Shown in pieces: positions 23,482 to 34,293 of a stretch of DNA of 64,000 nucleotides. Numbering within the stretch: the first letter of the stretch is position 1; each line of letters starts with the position of its first letter. The position numbers and the translations under genes were made by a program. The notes beneath the pieces are model-generated. The model made no database searches. It was not told the DNA's origin and worked only from the letters and a program-made list of their open reading frames with translations. The stretch comes from Immersiella caudata (Eukaryota > Ascomycota > Sordariomycetes > Sordariales > Lasiosphaeriaceae): positions 2,046,001 to 2,110,000 of the forward strand of contig JAULSU010000007.1 of assembly GCA_030512335.1 (NCBI GenBank), given 5' to 3'.

Positions 23482-26306
23482 TTACAACGCCTTGACACTC
23501 TTGAAAAACGGGTTCGAAAGCAGTTTCTCGTCCCTTTGCACCAACTCCTTCATCTTCATCACCATCTCCTCTTTGCTCATCCTGCCACCTTCCACGTCGG
23601 CCTTCCACTTGACCAACACGTCCTTGAGCAGGGCGCTACCCTCCTCGACGTCCTGCTTAGTGTAGTTCCCAGCGGCAACGTCGTGCTTGCTCGTGAAGTC
23701 TTCGAGCTCGTCGGCCTTGCGCTTTGCCATGCGTACTACCTTGTCTGGGAACCGGACTAGCTCCGCCACGTGGATACCGAAGCTTTGATCGCAGATGCCC
23801 TCTTCCACTTTGTAAAGGAGCGTGACCTCGCGCTTTTCATTCTGCGAATTCTCACCCGTGCCGCTGATGTGCGCGGTAACGTGCAGGTTGCGGACCTGCG
23901 GATACCGCTCAGCGAGGGCAGTAAGTTCGTGAAAGTGGGTGGCGAAAAGGGCAAAGCAACCAATTTCCTTGACGATGTGCTCTGAGATGGCCCAGGCGAG
24001 GCCAAAGCCATCGTAGGTTGAGGTGCCGCGGCCGAGCTCGTCGATGATGATGAGACTTTCGGCGGTGGCGGATTTGAGGATGTTGGCGGTTTCAAGCATC
24101 TCAGCCATGAAGGTGGAGACGCCCTTGAGCTGGCTGTCGCTGGCGCCAACACGAGCAAGGATACTGTCGAAGATGGTGAGTTCGGCTTCGGAACAGGGGA
24201 CGAAGCAGCCGATCTGGGCCATGAGGGCGACAACACCAATTTGGCGGATGTAGGTGGATTTACCGCCCATGTTGGGACCGGTGATAATGAGGAAAGAGGA
24301 TGTGTCACGCGTGAGGGTGACGTCGTTGGTGATAAATTGTACGTCGTCTTGCATTTCCATGCAGGGGTGTCGCGCCTCGGTCAGTACCGTCTGGCCCTTT
24401 CCTCGGGGATGGATCTTGGGACGGACATAGGATGTGGGTGCGTGGACGGAGCAGTGGGCGAACGAGACGATGACATCGAGGTGGGCAAGAACACCAGCCA
24501 GCTTCTCTAGCACAGGGCAGTATGAGGCAGCGACGCCGATGACTTCGCTGGCCAAGCTGCTCTGCGTACGGTTGTAATTTTGGGAGAGCTGATCAAACTC
24601 TCGGCGATATCCCTGGAGAGTCTTGGTGGTGAAGTAAACGCCATTCTTTTGTGTTGAGCACTCTTGATACTTGGAGTGGCCACGGATGCAGCCTGCCTCC
24701 GTCCGGGTCAAGCGCATACACCATCCGTGGACTTTGTGGTTCTCGAGGAAAATTTTCTTGTCCTTCTCCTGGCCAAGATCGTCCGCAGCCTCCGCAAACT
24801 CCCTGTCCATGTTGGAACGGAGCCGGTCAAGCTTTTTCCTGATCAAGCGGAGGCTGTCGTCAAACTCCGGCTTGATGATAAACTCATGATTATCCAGAGC
24901 GTCGAGGTCGATGGTTGTTTCTACCATTTCCTGCAGCTTGACTAGGCTGTCTGATAGCTCCCGCAGCTTGTTGGTGTAAGCATCGTCCAGTGGATCCCGG
25001 TACGCTTCGTCCATGACTCCCTCAAGAGTGCCGAGAAAGCCGGGCAAGCGAATGATGACCTGGTACGCTCTAACAACATCTTCCAGGGTGGCCTTCTTTC
25101 GCTGGAACCGCTTGGACAGGCGATATAGATCAGGTATTGATCGAAGGTGCTCCTCTTGCATCGTTTGTCGGAGCTCAGTGTCGTTGACGAACGCTTCGAC
25201 CAGTTGCTGGCGCTTCTCAATCTCCTCCTTGCTCATCAGGGGTTGCTTCAGCCACTGGGACAGAAGCCTGCTGCCCACAGGCGTCTTGCAGTGGTTTAGA
25301 AGGCCGTATAAGCTCATGGTCTTGGATCCGTCTCTCGCGCCAGGCATCAAGTTAAGAGCTTTGAGCGCCGCCGCATCCAGCTTCATGAACTGAGCCAGAT
25401 CGTGCTGATACAGCTGATACTGACCGAAATTTGATGGGTCGTGTAGAACCCCCAGATACTTGATCAGCGCAGCTGCGGAACCCATGGCGAGTTTGAGCTC
25501 CGTCTGCGGGAGCAATGAGGATGACCGCTCGTCCTTAAGGAGGCGTGCCAAGTCTTGCTCGATATCCCGGATGCCGAACTCTCCCCCGGGCCTCTCCGTT
25601 ATAGCAACGCCGCAGTTGTCGATGATTTGCCTAAGCTTCGCCAGTTCTGGATCCTTCTCCTTTTCACGATCCGGTTGGATCAGGCACTCCTTGACGCCAA
25701 GCTGAATGAGCAGGGCCTCAAAGTTCGAGTAGAGGTCGTTGTCCATGAACTCGCTGACGCCGAGCTCTCGGACGCTGGCATCCGCAAAGCAAACACCCAC
25801 TGTCCTAGCCTCTGTCGCTTTGGCTGATATTTTGACTGCCATGATGACAGGGGCGCCATCAAACTGTCCACCAAGCTCGTCCTCAACGTCCTGCAGGTTG
25901 CCCGGAGACGCCTGCTTGACGACCTTCCAGTTCATTCTTCCATTGGGACTTGCCCATATCTCAACCCGCTTTCCAAGCTTGAACAGTGCCTCGCGAAGGA
26001 ACTGGCGAAACACGGTGACAGTCATGGTGACGGACGGCAAGCCGGTGTGGTCGTTCTTGCCCAGTTGACGGACGACCGATGTCGTCTTGTACACTGTTCG
26101 TGCAATGAAGTTCGCATCTTCGCCATGAGCAGTATACCAATCTCCTCGATCAAAGATTCGGATGGAGTCTTCGCCAAGATCCGGGAGCGACTTGAAGAAG
26201 CGGATGAAGCCATGCTCATCGTCGACCTACAGCACCAAAGTCAGCCATAAACGGGAGAAACCACAGGGAAGAGGCAACAAACCTTCAATTCAGGTCTGGA
26301 AGACAT
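23482..26306 (-). CDS. msh2: DNA mismatch repair ATPase MSH2
   Basis: Common partner of MutS-alpha (with MSH6) and MutS-beta (with MSH3), which recognise mismatches and small loops and signal to MutL complexes. Two exons: 26306-26283 (eight codons, MSSRPELK) and 26226-23482, giving 922 residues. The join at KVDDEHGFIRFF fits the family start. Seen: mismatch-binding/connector region, lever and clamp (LYGLLNHCKTPVGSRLL, RFQRKKATLEDV), Walker A GPNMGGKST near residue 655, the segment MAEMLETANIL, Walker B IIIDELGRGTSTYDG and the ATPase His in FATHFHELT. The C-terminus has the helical dimerisation part (SFGIHVAEL to NPFFKSVKAL). The gene is divergent from TRM10, and the 341 bases between carry an ACGCGT box. 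Confidence 0.97.
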
Positions 26307-26647
26307 CTTGGGCTTCTGTTCAATATCAAAACACAGTTAAACGGATCCCCTATGCAGTCCTACGTTGGCATTGTTTGCTCGGTGGAAACGAAGCAGCGGT
26401 TCAGAAATGCGGGTAGCGGTCGCGCTTGCCCGAGCTCCTGGGAAGACGCGAATCCATTAAAAAGTCGCGGAGACGCGTCGTCGCGCGCAGCAACGAGAGC
26501 GCCACCAGCTGCAGTGACCCTCACCGCTTTTATGACGCCTGCAGCCAGCGTTATTCTGCCACGTTAGAAGTGAGCTTTCTCCCGCAACCCCACCAAAAAT
26601 TCGAAGCCCCCTTCCTGCAACCGAGTCTGAATCACAACCCCCCATTG
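26307..26647. promoter_or_regulatory. Bidirectional MSH2/TRM10 promoter with MluI cell-cycle boxes
   Basis: The 341 bases between two divergent ATGs contain a perfect ACGCGT at 26473-26478 and an ACGCGAA variant at 26446-26452, with further CGCG around 26482. MBF binds ACGCGT and switches on DNA-synthesis and repair genes at G1/S in yeasts; use here is inferred. No other ORF with coding character is seen in it. Confidence 0.5.
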
Positions 26648-27913
26648 ATGATGAGTGACGGGACAAATACCGCAACAATGGCGGACGCCGTACCCAAAGC
26701 AGCTACTCTCTCTTCCGATGTGCCAATCCCAAAGGTATCCGACACCCAATTGACCTCCGCGCCGACCAGCAGCAAGCGCAAAGCCGAAACCGAGCTCGAA
26801 AGAGAAGTCAAAATCGCACCCAGTACCGACGAAGGCAGCGAGGTAGATAGCCCTCAAGAATTCGAGCCCGATACCAACCCCCCGGAAGCCCCCCTATCCA
26901 AAAACCAACTCAAACGCCTGAGACGCCAGCAGCAATACCAAGAATATAAGGAGGAGCGCAAAGTCAAGCGCAAAGACAAGCGCCACGCCCGACAAGAGCG
27001 CAAGCGCGCCGAGCGCGACGCAAAGATTTCCGAAGCCAAAGCCGCTGGAATCGATCCCGAAACAGTCCTGCGGCCACAACGCGAGATTTGTACACCGAAA
27101 TTGACGCGGCTCGCCTTTGTGATCGACTGCGATTTCGAGGGGTACATGCGGGAGTCGGAGATCGTGTCACTTTCAAGCCAAATCACGCGGTCATATTCTC
27201 AGAATCGCAAGGCGAAGTATCAGGGGCACTTCTTTGTGAGTTCTTGGAAGGGAAAGCTGAAGGAGAGATTTGAGACGGCGCTTGAGAAGGCGCATGAGAG
27301 GTGGAAGAATGTTCACATTCTGGAGGGGGGTTTCCGCGAGGCGGCGAGGGAGGCGGGGCAGATCATGGCGGGTGAAAAAGGAGGGGAGGTGATCGATCTC
27401 ATTGCGCCAAGGGAAAACGATCCTCCAGTGATTTATGGTGAGGGAGAAGGCACAACACCACCAGAAGCTGATAAGGAGGTCGAGCAATCCGTCGTATACC
27501 TCTCGTCCGAGTCCCCATACACTCTCAAGAGGCTCGAGCCTAACACCACCTACGTTATTGGGGGTTTAGTGGACAGGAACCGGGAGAAGGGGCTGTGCTA
27601 CAATCGGGCGAAGGACTACAAGGTCCGTACTGCCAAGTTGCCCATTGGAGAGTACATGAAGATGCAGGACCGGTTTGTCCTCACCACAAACCAGGTCGTC
27701 GAAATAATGGTTAAGTGGCTTGGATGTGGGGACTGGGCAAAGGCGTTCTTGGACGTAATCCCGAAGCGCAAGGGCGGCACCTTGAAGACTGAAGGATCGC
27801 AGGCAGAAGCCGAGGAGGGAGCGAATTTTGAAGGGGAGACCTTGGTCGAAGATGCAACCGAGAGCGCAAGAGATGTGCCACCACCAGACCCCCAAGCGTC
27901 TCAAGCGCAGTAG
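26648..27913 (+). CDS. trm10: tRNA (guanine-N1-)-methyltransferase, position 9 (Trm10)
   Basis: SPOUT-fold enzyme that methylates N1 of purine 9 in tRNAs with S-adenosylmethionine. A single exon; the two adjacent ATGs at 26648 and 26651 are the first plausible starts, giving 421 or 420 residues. The first 80 or so residues are disordered and acidic, followed by a Lys/Arg-rich helix (about 85-130, LSKNQLKRLRRQQQ then many KR pairs) that contacts tRNA. Core motifs are LAFVIDCDFEGYM, ITRSYSQNR, the segment VVYLSSESP, then YVIGGLVDRNREKGLCYNRA (cofactor knot), RTAKLPIGEYM and LTTNQVVEIM with GDWAKAFLDVIP. The tail after about residue 375 is acidic and low in complexity. It is longer than yeast Trm10 (293) because of both tails. 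Confidence 0.95.
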   Translation: MMSDGTNTATMADAVPKAATLSSDVPIPKVSDTQLTSAPTSSKRKAETELEREVKIAPSTDEGSEVDSPQEFEPDTNPPEAPLSKNQLKRLRRQQQYQEYKEERKVKRKDKRHARQERKRAERDAKISEAKAAGIDPETVLRPQREICTPKLTRLAFVIDCDFEGYMRESEIVSLSSQITRSYSQNRKAKYQGHFFVSSWKGKLKERFETALEKAHERWKNVHILEGGFREAAREAGQIMAGEKGGEVIDLIAPRENDPPVIYGEGEGTTPPEADKEVEQSVVYLSSESPYTLKRLEPNTTYVIGGLVDRNREKGLCYNRAKDYKVRTAKLPIGEYMKMQDRFVLTTNQVVEIMVKWLGCGDWAKAFLDVIPKRKGGTLKTEGSQAEAEEGANFEGETLVEDATESARDVPPPDPQASQAQ

Positions 27914-28092
27914 GTGAAAGAGACCAATAAATACCCACTGGCGTTGTATATCAGCATGCCAAATGCCCGTGGAGTGAGCAAAACAGCCGCGTTCCTCATG
28001 CAGCCAGAACCCGTTATTATCGCTGTCATTCCGGTCGTCCCATGATACCAATACAACCGACTAACCCAATATCGTCCATTCAAGCACTTCTA

Positions 28093-29856
28093 TCACCAAA
28101 GATCTCCATTATCCTCGCCATCCCGCTCTCGCTTCACCTTCACATCTTTCTCATCCCTCATCAGAGCATTCACATGTGTCCTGAAGTACTCGATATACGG
28201 CTTCAGACTCGTCTTCTCCCAATCGTGAACTCCCTTTTCCGATTTGACCTCTGGCTCCTTCCACGCGTCGATTTCATGAATCAACTGTTGGATAGTTGGC
28301 ACCGAGAGAGGATCAAAGTCTTCGAATGTTCGTAGGTCAACCGGAACACAAACCCGGCCAGTACCCGGATGAATGACAAACGGGCTCTTCAGCAAATGGT
28401 TGAGCTTCTTGCTGACATTGATATCCAGGCGGGGGTACGTGTACTCGAGAACGATGTCCTGTTTGGCATCTAGCAGCGCCTTAGGGTCGAAGTTCTTGCT
28501 CGTCACAGTCTTTGCTACCGCATCGATGTCCTTCCACTTCAGCTCGGATGAGCGCTCAGGTGAGGCGTCCCATTTTCTCTTGAGAGCTTCACGCAGCTCA
28601 GTGTCGGGAAGCATCTGGAGGAGCTTGTCCGCTCGTTCGGGGGACCTCCACGGGTCCTGGGCCTCGAGGACGTCGTCCTGGAAGTGGGATTTAAGGAGAT
28701 CAATGCTTCGGCTGACATTAGGGGTTAGCCTCAGGTCATAGGTAGGTGAGTCGTGTGGACTCACGTCAGGTGTGGGTGCAGCGGCCTGCGCAAGTTCACC
28801 CTCTTGCCACTCTGCGCACCCCCAACGATGACCTCAAGATAGCCAGCGATGACCTTTCTCTTGGAGTCATCCAGGGTTCTAGCGCTCTTATCCGAAATCC
28901 ACGCGTGGATACCTCTTCGGCCGGAGTAAACCCACATGATGTGCTTGAAGCCGAAGTCATCGCGCAATGCAGCGTTGATGACCTTGATTGCCATAGTCAT
29001 AAACTGCCAGCACTTAATGCAGATGTTGGCCTTGTCACAGCAGGTTCGGATGTCGTCGTAGTCGGTCAAATCTATATCGAAGCACAGCTCCTTCGAGACA
29101 GGCCGGAAACTTCCCGCGTTCTGTAGTAGTTTACGCTCTCGCGGGTTCGTTGAATACACCGGCCCAATTTCGATTCTGGTAGGCATGAGACGCAATACGT
29201 CTTTGCGGAGCCTTTGCTCGACGTTAGCAGCTGAGCGTGTTTCGAGAACGAGTTACTGACAGATCCGCGGTCCTGTATGACTGGTAGCGCATCACAGCGT
29301 CGTTCGACAGCATGAAGGACAGCTCTCTGTGCTCGAAGTCCAACGTGGGCTGGGGACTATGGTTTAGCCACTGAAAGAAGTAACGCCAGGGGAAGAGACG
29401 CTGATAGAACGTCCTTAGGAGTTCGGGGTCGGAGCCGCTATGTTGAACCGGACCGGCATCACTGTGAATCTGGTAAGCACTACTGTCACTTCGATGAATA
29501 GGTTCCCTGTCATACGATGGAGAAGAAGGCAGAAGATCTGGTGAGTCTGATGCCTCCTTTTTTACGGGCATGGCCGAGCTTGGGAACTCCTCGTCGTCAG
29601 AGTCCATATCGAACAGATCCTCAACCTTGATACCACCCGTGTCGCTTGCCATCCCATTTCTCTCCTGGCCCTTCTCGAAAGCTCCGAGTTCTTTCGCTTC
29701 AGATTTTGTCGCCTCTGAGGTCTGGGTTTCGGTGGCATCGGTCATGTCGACATCTTCGGCTGCACCTTGGTTTGCACTTTCGTCCGTCGCAGCCTCGGCC
29801 ATCTCGACTTCCGCTGAAGGCAACGCTTCGGCTTTTTGGTCTACAGAATGGGGCAT
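28093..29856 (-). CDS. pri1: DNA primase small (catalytic) subunit
   Basis: Makes the RNA primers for DNA polymerase alpha on lagging and leading strands. Exons on the minus strand are 29856-29261, 29211-28765 and 28711-28093, 553 residues. The first 130 or so residues are an acidic disordered extension (MPHSVDQ start) not present in yeast Pri1 (409). Then PELLRTFYQRLFPWRYFFQWL, the RELSF segment, the junction giving TADLLRKDVLRL, the catalytic acidic pair in CFDIDLTDYDD, the zinc ligands in CCDKANICIKCW, and the nucleotide-binding SGRRGIHAW. The region VIHPGTGRVCVPVD near the end is conserved. Intron 1 (29212-29260) uses an unusual GTCAGT donor and AAG acceptor, chosen because only this joins ADL to LRKD. 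It converges with TRM10, 179 bases apart. Confidence 0.95.
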
Positions 29857-29982
29857 GTTGAGTATCTGGAGCTGTCGCCCAAGTGTAGGTGTAAATGTTG
29901 GTTTATTAGACTGCCAGAGGCTCGTCAAGCTCGAGCGCCAAAGAATGAATCTCGCACAATGGTGGATGTTGGTGGAGGGGCA

Positions 29983-30020
29983 GTCGCGTCAGGTTTCCTG
30001 CAGACGCGACGACCACGCGC
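29983..30020 (-). promoter_or_regulatory. Inverted CGCG motifs upstream of pri1
   Basis: GTCGCGTC at 29983-29990 and its exact reverse complement GACGCGAC at 30003-30010 form an inverted pair, and CACGCGC follows at 30015. The cores match the MBF/E2F type (CGCG), 130-165 bases before the pri1 start. Paired CGCG motifs are usual in G1/S promoters of fungi; binding is inferred. Confidence 0.45.
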
Positions 30021-30063
30021 TGAGCGCCCTGCATTGACAGGGGTCTAAAGTGAAGAGTCTTAT

Positions 30064-30074
30064 AACCCTAACCC
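30064..30074 (+). promoter_or_regulatory. Telomere-like box (AACCCTAACCC)
   Basis: Nearly two units of the fungal telomere repeat (CCCTAA) in the middle of a promoter region. Such teloboxes are bound by Tbf1/TRF-like Myb factors in fungi. It lies 208 bases before the pri1 ATG and 196 before the GH5 ATG. Confidence 0.4.
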
Positions 30075-30269
30075 TTATCTGAGCGATACCCCTGTCAGTA
30101 ACGTCATTTGGCAGGGAACCTTGCTGGCGTCAACAATCTGGACTAAGCCCCGGGTGACCAAAATGGTCTCGCATCTCGCCTACCGAGCAAATCCTCCGTG
30201 CTCCCCCATTTCTCTATCCAAGTGCATGCCGAGTTCATCCAAAGTCCGAACGAACGGAGAAAGGGAACA

Positions 30270-32699
30270 ATGACCGGATTCCGACTCCTGATCGAAGATG
30301 GCAAGTTCCGCGATGCCCACGGCCGCCAGGTGACACTGCGAGGCATCAACGTTGCAGGCGACGCCAAGTACCCGAGCGCGCCTGATCAGCCCTCCCACAT
30401 AGCGACGGACTTCTTCGATGGCGACAACGTTAAGTTCACGGGTAGGCCGTTCCCCAAAGAAGACACGCATCTTCATTTCTCCCGTTTAAAACGATTCGGC
30501 TACAACACGATCCGATATGTTTTCACCTGGGAGGCCATCGAGGCCGCGGGCCCCGGCATCTATGACGAAGAATGGATTCAACACACGATTGACATCCTCC
30601 GCATCGCCAAGGAATACGGCTTCTACATATTCATGGATCCTCACCAGGATGTGGTATGTTTATTCATGGGGCATTGCCAAGTAAACAATACTGACTGTGT
30701 TTCCCCAGTGGTCTCGATTCACGGGTGGCTCAGGGGCGCCGATGTGGACGCTGTATGCAGCTGGCCTAAACCCGCAAAGTTTTGCGGCCACCGAAGCCTC
30801 AATAGTCCAGAATACGTATCCAAAGCCTGACGAGTTCCCAAAAATGATATGGGCCACGAACTACTTCCGCCTCGCCGCCGCAACCATGTTCACTTTTTTC
30901 TTCGCCGGCAAGACTTTTGCGCCGAAATGTATCATCGATGGCATGAACATTCAGGACTACCTTCAAGGACATTTCATCCGCGCATGCGCCCAAGTCGCAA
31001 AAAGGATACATGAGGCTGGCGGTATTGAAAATGACGTTGTGTTCGGCTGGGAAAGCCTTAACGAGCCAAACAAGGGCATGATCGCCTATGAAGACATCAG
31101 CGTTATCCCTAAGGAGCAAGCCCTGAAAAAGGGAACCTGCCCAACAATATGGCAGACAATTCTTACTGGATCGGGCCGGGCTGTTGAGGTAGACACTTGG
31201 GACATGGGCGGGCTGGGCCCTTACAAAGCTGGGCGCGCGCTCATTGACCCCCACGGTGAGATAGCTTGGCTACCTGCCGACTACGATGACTCTCGCTACG
31301 GCTGGAAGAGGGATCCTGGATGGAAGATGGGGGAATGTATATGGGCACAGCACGGTGTTTGGGACCCGACCAACGACACTCTCCTCAAAAAGGACTATTT
31401 CGGCAAACATCCGATGACCGGGGAGCATGTCGACTATGCATACTTTGCAACCCATTTCTTCATGGACCATGTTCGACAATACCGCGACACCATCCGAGAG
31501 CAACATAAAAACGCAATCCTACTGCTCCAGGGCCCGGCCATGGAGCTCCCTCCAAACATCAAGGGGACTCCGGACGGCGATGATCCACTGCTGGTATACG
31601 CCCCTCATTGGTATGATGGAATCACTCTCATGACCAAAAAGTGGAATAGCACTTGGAATGTCGACGTCCTTGGCGTGCTTCGCGGCCGGTACTGGCATCC
31701 CAGCCTTGCTATCAAGATAGGGGAAACGGCTATCCGTAACTGCTTCAGGGACCAGCATGCGGCCATGAGGAAAGAGGGGCTCGACTTCATTGGCAACCAT
31801 CCATGCATTATGACAGAGTTCGGAATTCCCTACGACATGGATGACAAACACGCCTACAAAACCGGGGATTACTCTAGTCAGTCGGCTGCCATGGACGCGA
31901 ACCACTACGGCGTCGAGAACTCAGGGTTAGAAGGATATACTCTTTGGCTATATACTGCAAAGGTAGGCGAAGCGCTGGCTCATTCAGGGGGCATGGTGTG
32001 CTGACTCTGCTCTAGAATGACCATGAACGGGGTGACCAGTGGAACGGCGAAGATCTCTCCATCGTGTCGGTCGACGACATACCTCTCCCAGTGTCTGCGT
32101 TGCCAAAGACACCGGACCTTAATCAGTCCACTTCGTCCCTTCTAAAACCCCCCAACACCGCTTCATCCACTCAGCAGAAGAAGGAATCGGATGACGATAA
32201 CAGTGTCACGCCTGCTAATATTAAACGTACCCTAACCAATCCGTCTATAATGTCTGAGCCTTCGTCCCGCCAGCCTGAGCTCAAGGCCACCCCTGGCTAT
32301 CGGGCGGCCGAAGCATATGTGCGACCAGCTCCAATCACCACCGCTGGCCTCATCACGAACTACACTTTTGACCTGAGGAGATGTCAATTCAGCATGAAGC
32401 TCCAGGCCCCGAAAGAAGCAGCGCCAGAAGCGCCAACGGTGATATTCCTCCCCGAATACCACTTCCCAAAGGATGTCTGTACGGTGGAAGTCAGCTCTGG
32501 AAAGTGGGAGCTCAGCAGCGACGAGGATGAGACAGTTTTGCTTCAGAAGCTGAAATGGTGGCATGGTGAAGGGGAGCAAAGCGTACTGATAACCGGGGTG
32601 GTGAAGAAGCTCAATGGAGACGGCGTTTCCGGGGCAGAGGATGTGGGATACTACGAGGCGTGCAACCAGGGAGGATGGGGAAATTGCAGGTTGATGTAA
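30270..32699 (+). CDS. GH5 glycosidase, fungal glucosylceramidase/sterylglucosidase (EGCrP2/Sgl1) type
   Basis: Intracellular-type glycosidase of the endoglycoceramidase-related group, which removes glucose from steryl glucosides and glucosylceramide. Exons 30270-30653, 30709-31962 and 32016-32699 give 773 residues. No signal peptide: it starts MTGFRLLIEDGKF. Seen: LRGINVAGDAK, NTIRYVFTWEAIE, FMDPHQDVWSRFTGGSGAP across the first junction, acid/base Glu in GWESLNEPN, HWYDGITLM, the nucleophile Glu in CIMTEFGIPYD, and GYTLWLYTAKNDHERGDQWNGEDLS across the second junction. After about residue 555 comes a Ser/Thr/Lys-rich disordered stretch (about 75 residues), then RAAEAYVRPAP and the C-terminal beta domain ending CNQGGWGNCRLM. 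ATG 30270 is chosen because homologous enzymes start close to this point. Confidence 0.9.
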
Positions 32700-34293
32700 G
32701 TGGGCATGAGTGGAAGAGCGCTTCATGGCTAGTTTGCTTTTGGCATATCGGGTCAGTTGGACGATGCATTACGGCAGCGGAGTTTGGCGTGTGTTTCTAA
32801 GAGCGCAGCGCACCAGCCATGGGCATGGTGCCGCATGGACGGTTTGGTTGGCGAAGAGCATATATGAGTATGTTAGTGCCTGACATTGGCATTTTATACC
32901 CGTCCTGTATATAAAGAAAGCGATTCTTCTACTGCAGGTTTTGAGAACACTGCCAGCGTTATGACCTAACTACCTCATAGTATAGGCCGAATACACAGGT
33001 TTTGAGAATCCGGGTGCTTGGACCGAATGTTGAACTTCTCCACTAGGTGTGCCTTATTAGAAGGCTGAATTGTGAGTGGACTGTGTTTTCCACATGTCAG
33101 CATGTGGAACTGTTCACCTTTAGAAACTACCTTTGAAAACTGAGAAATCGGTGGTAGGACTGTGCTTGAGGGAGCCCAACCTTTCTCTTTTCCAAACGCG
33201 GCCCGTGGGAAAATGCAGGTGGAGAGCCAATTTGTCGCTCCAGGACGTTAGCGGCTGCGTCCGCTCGTGCATGCTGCAACACTCGCACAGTGGAACCTCG
33301 AACTTTTGTCTCTCCAACGTCAGCCACAGCAGCACAATGATATGGTATAGACCCATAGACATTCGGCCACCGTAGGACAGGTGCATCAACTGTGTAACTC
33401 GAGCAGCCGAGGAGGTTCGCGGCCCCTCACATCGTTCCCCAATCCTTGCCTACCCTCAACCATACGAGGCAGACCCAGCGAGGCGCACGGTTCAAAAAGG
33501 CGCGAGAGCCAAGCGCCGCTTCCCGGTTGGCTGGCGGCACAGAGCTTGGGCCTCCCATCGCTCATTCGTCAAGATGCCGTGCCAAAGGATGTGGGCCGCA
33601 GAGAGCTGCATGCTCACCTGTGTCCCGCGGCCGACAGCACGAAGCGCAGCCCGCCAAAGATGACCATTCAAAGAGACTTCGCACCCCCCTTCATCGTATC
33701 CGAGAAAAAGACGCCTTCTATCGGTCGCATTCTCGCAGCCGACAGGAGACCGTTGGCCAGCCTCAGCGCGCCGATAGCCTGCGGACCCTAGACCACCACC
33801 TACAGCCGTTCCTCCCACCTTCCTCCAACGATCCCATCATTAGGTCGGCATGCGCCCGATGCCGTGTCAACTCTTCGTCCGCGCCCGGCGTCGCTCTTCG
33901 TATCTCTAAGCGTTGGAACAGCGCTACCCCATCTCGTGTAGCGCGGTTGGCACTGGCTGCCGCGAAGCGCTGCAGTTCCTCCGCTGCGCCTTTCAGCAGA
34001 AGGCCACGCCGATCATCCTGCCCAGGCATCACCGGTTGGCAGCGAAAAAAACTCAGACGCCAGAAGCTCTCGTTAGGTTCTCCGGTCATCGCCCCGGGCT
34101 TGTTACCTTGATACACGTATTTGGCCCAGGACCCGCAACGCATTTCGGTTGTCGCCGGCCCGACTCAGTTATCAAGCGGATTCCCCGCCCCGCCTCAAAC
34201 AGGCTCCGATCACCCTCCCGACGCCTTTGGCGATTTTGATTGTCACTCCTCCTGCTCTTGCCCTGATACGGGTTTCGGAGGCAGTCGCTCATC
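32700..34293. other. Gene-free stretch upstream of bck1
   Basis: About 1.6 kb without a recognised gene. Several open frames between 33380 and 34260 overlap on both strands, have no motif and are best seen as chance. The part nearest the gene is C/T-rich and probably a long leader. Confidence 0.5.

Larger units (their letters stand above)
29857..30269. other. Divergent promoter region pri1 / GH5 gene
   Basis: 413 bases between two divergent ATGs. It contains three CGCG cores (29985, 30005, 30016) on the pri1 side and a telomere-like AACCCTAACCC at 30064. No gene seen. Confidence 0.5.

Noticed and set aside
33381..34260. Overlapping frames (up to 221 codons) upstream of bck1
   Set aside because: Many frames on both strands without motifs; none has a plausible start and splice structure; more likely leader or promoter.
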